Assembly: GCA_938041725.1 (NCBI GenBank)
Contig: CALISX010000154.1
Span: forward strand, 1-15,864
Direction: 5' to 3'
DNA length: 15,864 bases
Origin: an uncultured Lachnoanaerobaculum sp.
Lineage (GTDB): Bacteria; Bacillota; Clostridia; Lachnospirales; Lachnospiraceae
Position 1 is the first letter of the stretch. The number at the start of each line of letters is the position of its first letter. Below, piece by piece: positions 15,364 to 15,864 of the stretch. The translations under genes and the position numbers were made by a program. Under the pieces are notes generated by a model. That model saw only the letters and a list, made by a program, of their open reading frames with translations. It had not been told where the DNA came from and ran no database searches.

Positions 15364-15741
15364 ATGGAAAAATTAAATGGTGCACAAATCGTAGTAAAAT
15401 GTCTTTTGGAACAAAATGTGGACACAGTGTTTGGCTATCCCGGAGGAGCCATTTTAAACCTGTATGATGAGCTGTATAAAAATCAGGATAAAATAAGACA
15501 TATACTTACAAGTCATGAGCAGGGTGCTTCACATGCCGCAGACGGTTATGCCAGAGCAAGCGGCAAGGCCGGAAAACCTGCTCCTGTACCTATATCTATT
15601 ATACTGATTTTTTCAAATTTTAATTCAGGCATCACTCTGATTATAGAAAGACTATCTATAAAATGTTTAAATACCACCTCTTTTAATTTGGTAATTGCTG
15701 TAAGGTTCATATATTTATTAGCCTCTGCAAGTTTTAAATAG
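15364..15741 (+). CDS. ilvB: Acetolactate synthase large subunit, N-terminal fragment
   Basis: The first 68-70 codons (to about 15570) match the large catalytic subunit of acetohydroxyacid synthase, which condenses pyruvate with pyruvate or 2-oxobutyrate using thiamine diphosphate. Seen are [34 protein letters not shown], and the cofactor-activating glutamate in [19 protein letters not shown] (E52). Beyond that the frame reads unrelated AT-rich sequence on the wrong strand of rsmG and stops at 15741, so only 15364 to about 15570 is IlvB; the remaining 480 or so residues, including the FAD and thiamine-pyrophosphate domains, are missing. The start has an AAGGGGAAAGGA ribosome site. Its place after ilvD makes sense in one operon. 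GC in the ilvB part is about 42%, a little below the neighbours. Confidence 0.9.
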   Translation: MEKLNGAQIVVKCLLEQNVDTVFGYPGGAILNLYDELYKNQDKIRHILTSHEQGASHAADGYARASGKAGKPAPVPISIILIFSNFNSGITLIIERLSIKCLNTTSFNLVIAVRFIYLLASASFK

Positions 15742-15857
15742 AATTTATAAAGCTTTGCAATTACAGCTTTCTCTAAAGACAAATTTAAAAAATCAAGTCC
15801 CTCCTGCAGGTATAAGCTAAATACCTCAAATTCTTCACTGTCAATATCAATTATCAT
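15546..15857 (-). CDS. rsmG: 16S rRNA (guanine527-N7) methyltransferase RsmG/GidB, N-terminal fragment
   Basis: RsmG methylates G527 of 16S rRNA using S-adenosylmethionine. The fragment begins [13 protein letters not shown] (start at 15857, 7 bases inside the window edge) and includes [25 protein letters not shown] and the SAM-binding motif [11 protein letters not shown], all diagnostic of the family. The frame from GFP (about 15570) onward enters the ilvB sequence and ends at 15546. About 95 of roughly 220 residues are present. The start could lie further upstream outside the window. This stretch is about 27% GC against about 50% before it, so it likely derives from a different genome than the rest of the window. 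Confidence 0.88.
   Translation of the reverse strand: MIIDIDSEEFEVFSLYLQEGLDFLNLSLEKAVIAKLYKFYLKLAEANKYMNLTAITKLKEVVFKHFIDSLSIIRVMPELKFEKISIIDIGTGAGFPALPLALA
15565..15573. other. Chimeric joint between ilvB (+) and rsmG (-)
   Basis: The ilvB frame ends and the rsmG frame begins (on the opposite strand) within the bases aggccggaa. The N-terminal halves of two unrelated conserved genes meet tail to tail. GC falls from about 42% in the last 200 bases before it to about 27% after. This is best read as a misassembly or ligation chimera between two genomes. Confidence 0.88.
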
Positions 15858-15864
15858 TTTTATC

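Noticed and set aside
15364..15741. A genuine 125-residue protein from the ilvB frame
   Set aside because: Only the first 70 residues are IlvB-like; the rest is the antisense of rsmG.

Overview
The window looks like DNA from an anaerobic Gram-positive of the Clostridia, most likely Lachnospiraceae-like. Evidence: strong AGGAGG-type ribosome sites, long runs of start/stop-overlapping genes, choline-binding-type cell-wall repeats, a DUF2304 protein, a TraX-family protein and a leuB-ilvD-ilvB order. Hand-sampled GC is about 50% (38-60% by line) up to about 15,570, then about 27%. Family and taxon calls come from motif reading only; no database search was possible.

Layout. (1) 1-2052: ATP-dependent protease Lon, missing its first residues at the window edge and cut off abruptly after the catalytic serine. 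(2) About 2021-11121: a tightly packed plus-strand surface-polysaccharide operon. In order it holds the C-terminal part of a GT8 glycosyltransferase, two GT2 (rhamnosyltransferase-like) enzymes, a MOP-family flippase, an ATP-grasp ligase, a second flippase, a third rhamnosyltransferase-like GT2, a dolichyl-phosphate-mannose-synthase-like GT2, a DUF2304 membrane protein, and a leaderless protein joining cell-wall-binding repeats to a phage-type lysozyme domain. Six of the gene boundaries are overlaps (five ATGA, one of 8 bases), so translation is probably coupled along most of the operon. (3) 11125-11365: an apparently independent gene for a 42-residue membrane microprotein, with its own promoter and a strong bidirectional terminator. 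(4) 11363-12136, minus strand: a TraX-family membrane protein. (5) 12137-12451: a divergent regulatory region with one good promoter for leuB and a plausible one for traX. (6) 12452 to about 15,570: branched-chain amino acid genes leuB, ilvD and the first 70 codons of ilvB. (7) About 15,570-15,864: the N-terminal part of RsmG on the minus strand, in AT-rich DNA.

Two joints dominate the interpretation. At about 2015-2024 Lon is fused out of frame to the C-terminal part of GT8; at about 15,565-15,573 ilvB is joined to the inside of an oppositely oriented rsmG with a sharp GC change. Each joint breaks two conserved genes at once. The simplest reading is that the window is a chimera (assembly misjoin or ligation artefact); genuine rearrangement is the alternative. 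Between the joints the genes look intact.

How the genes work together: the glycosyltransferases should build a lipid-linked glycan on the cytoplasmic face, the flippases should export it, and the ATP-grasp enzyme may ligate an amino acid or other carboxylate to a sugar or precursor. The DPM-like GT2 plus DUF2304 may make or use a polyprenyl-phosphate sugar, and the cell-wall-binding lysozyme protein may act on the wall where the polymer is placed. No initiating phosphoglycosyltransferase or polymerase is visible, so the locus is incomplete here. No CRISPR array, tRNA, rRNA or insertion sequence was seen. The best candidates for something undescribed are the ATP-grasp enzyme between two flippases, the leaderless lysozyme coupled to DUF2304, and the microprotein gene.
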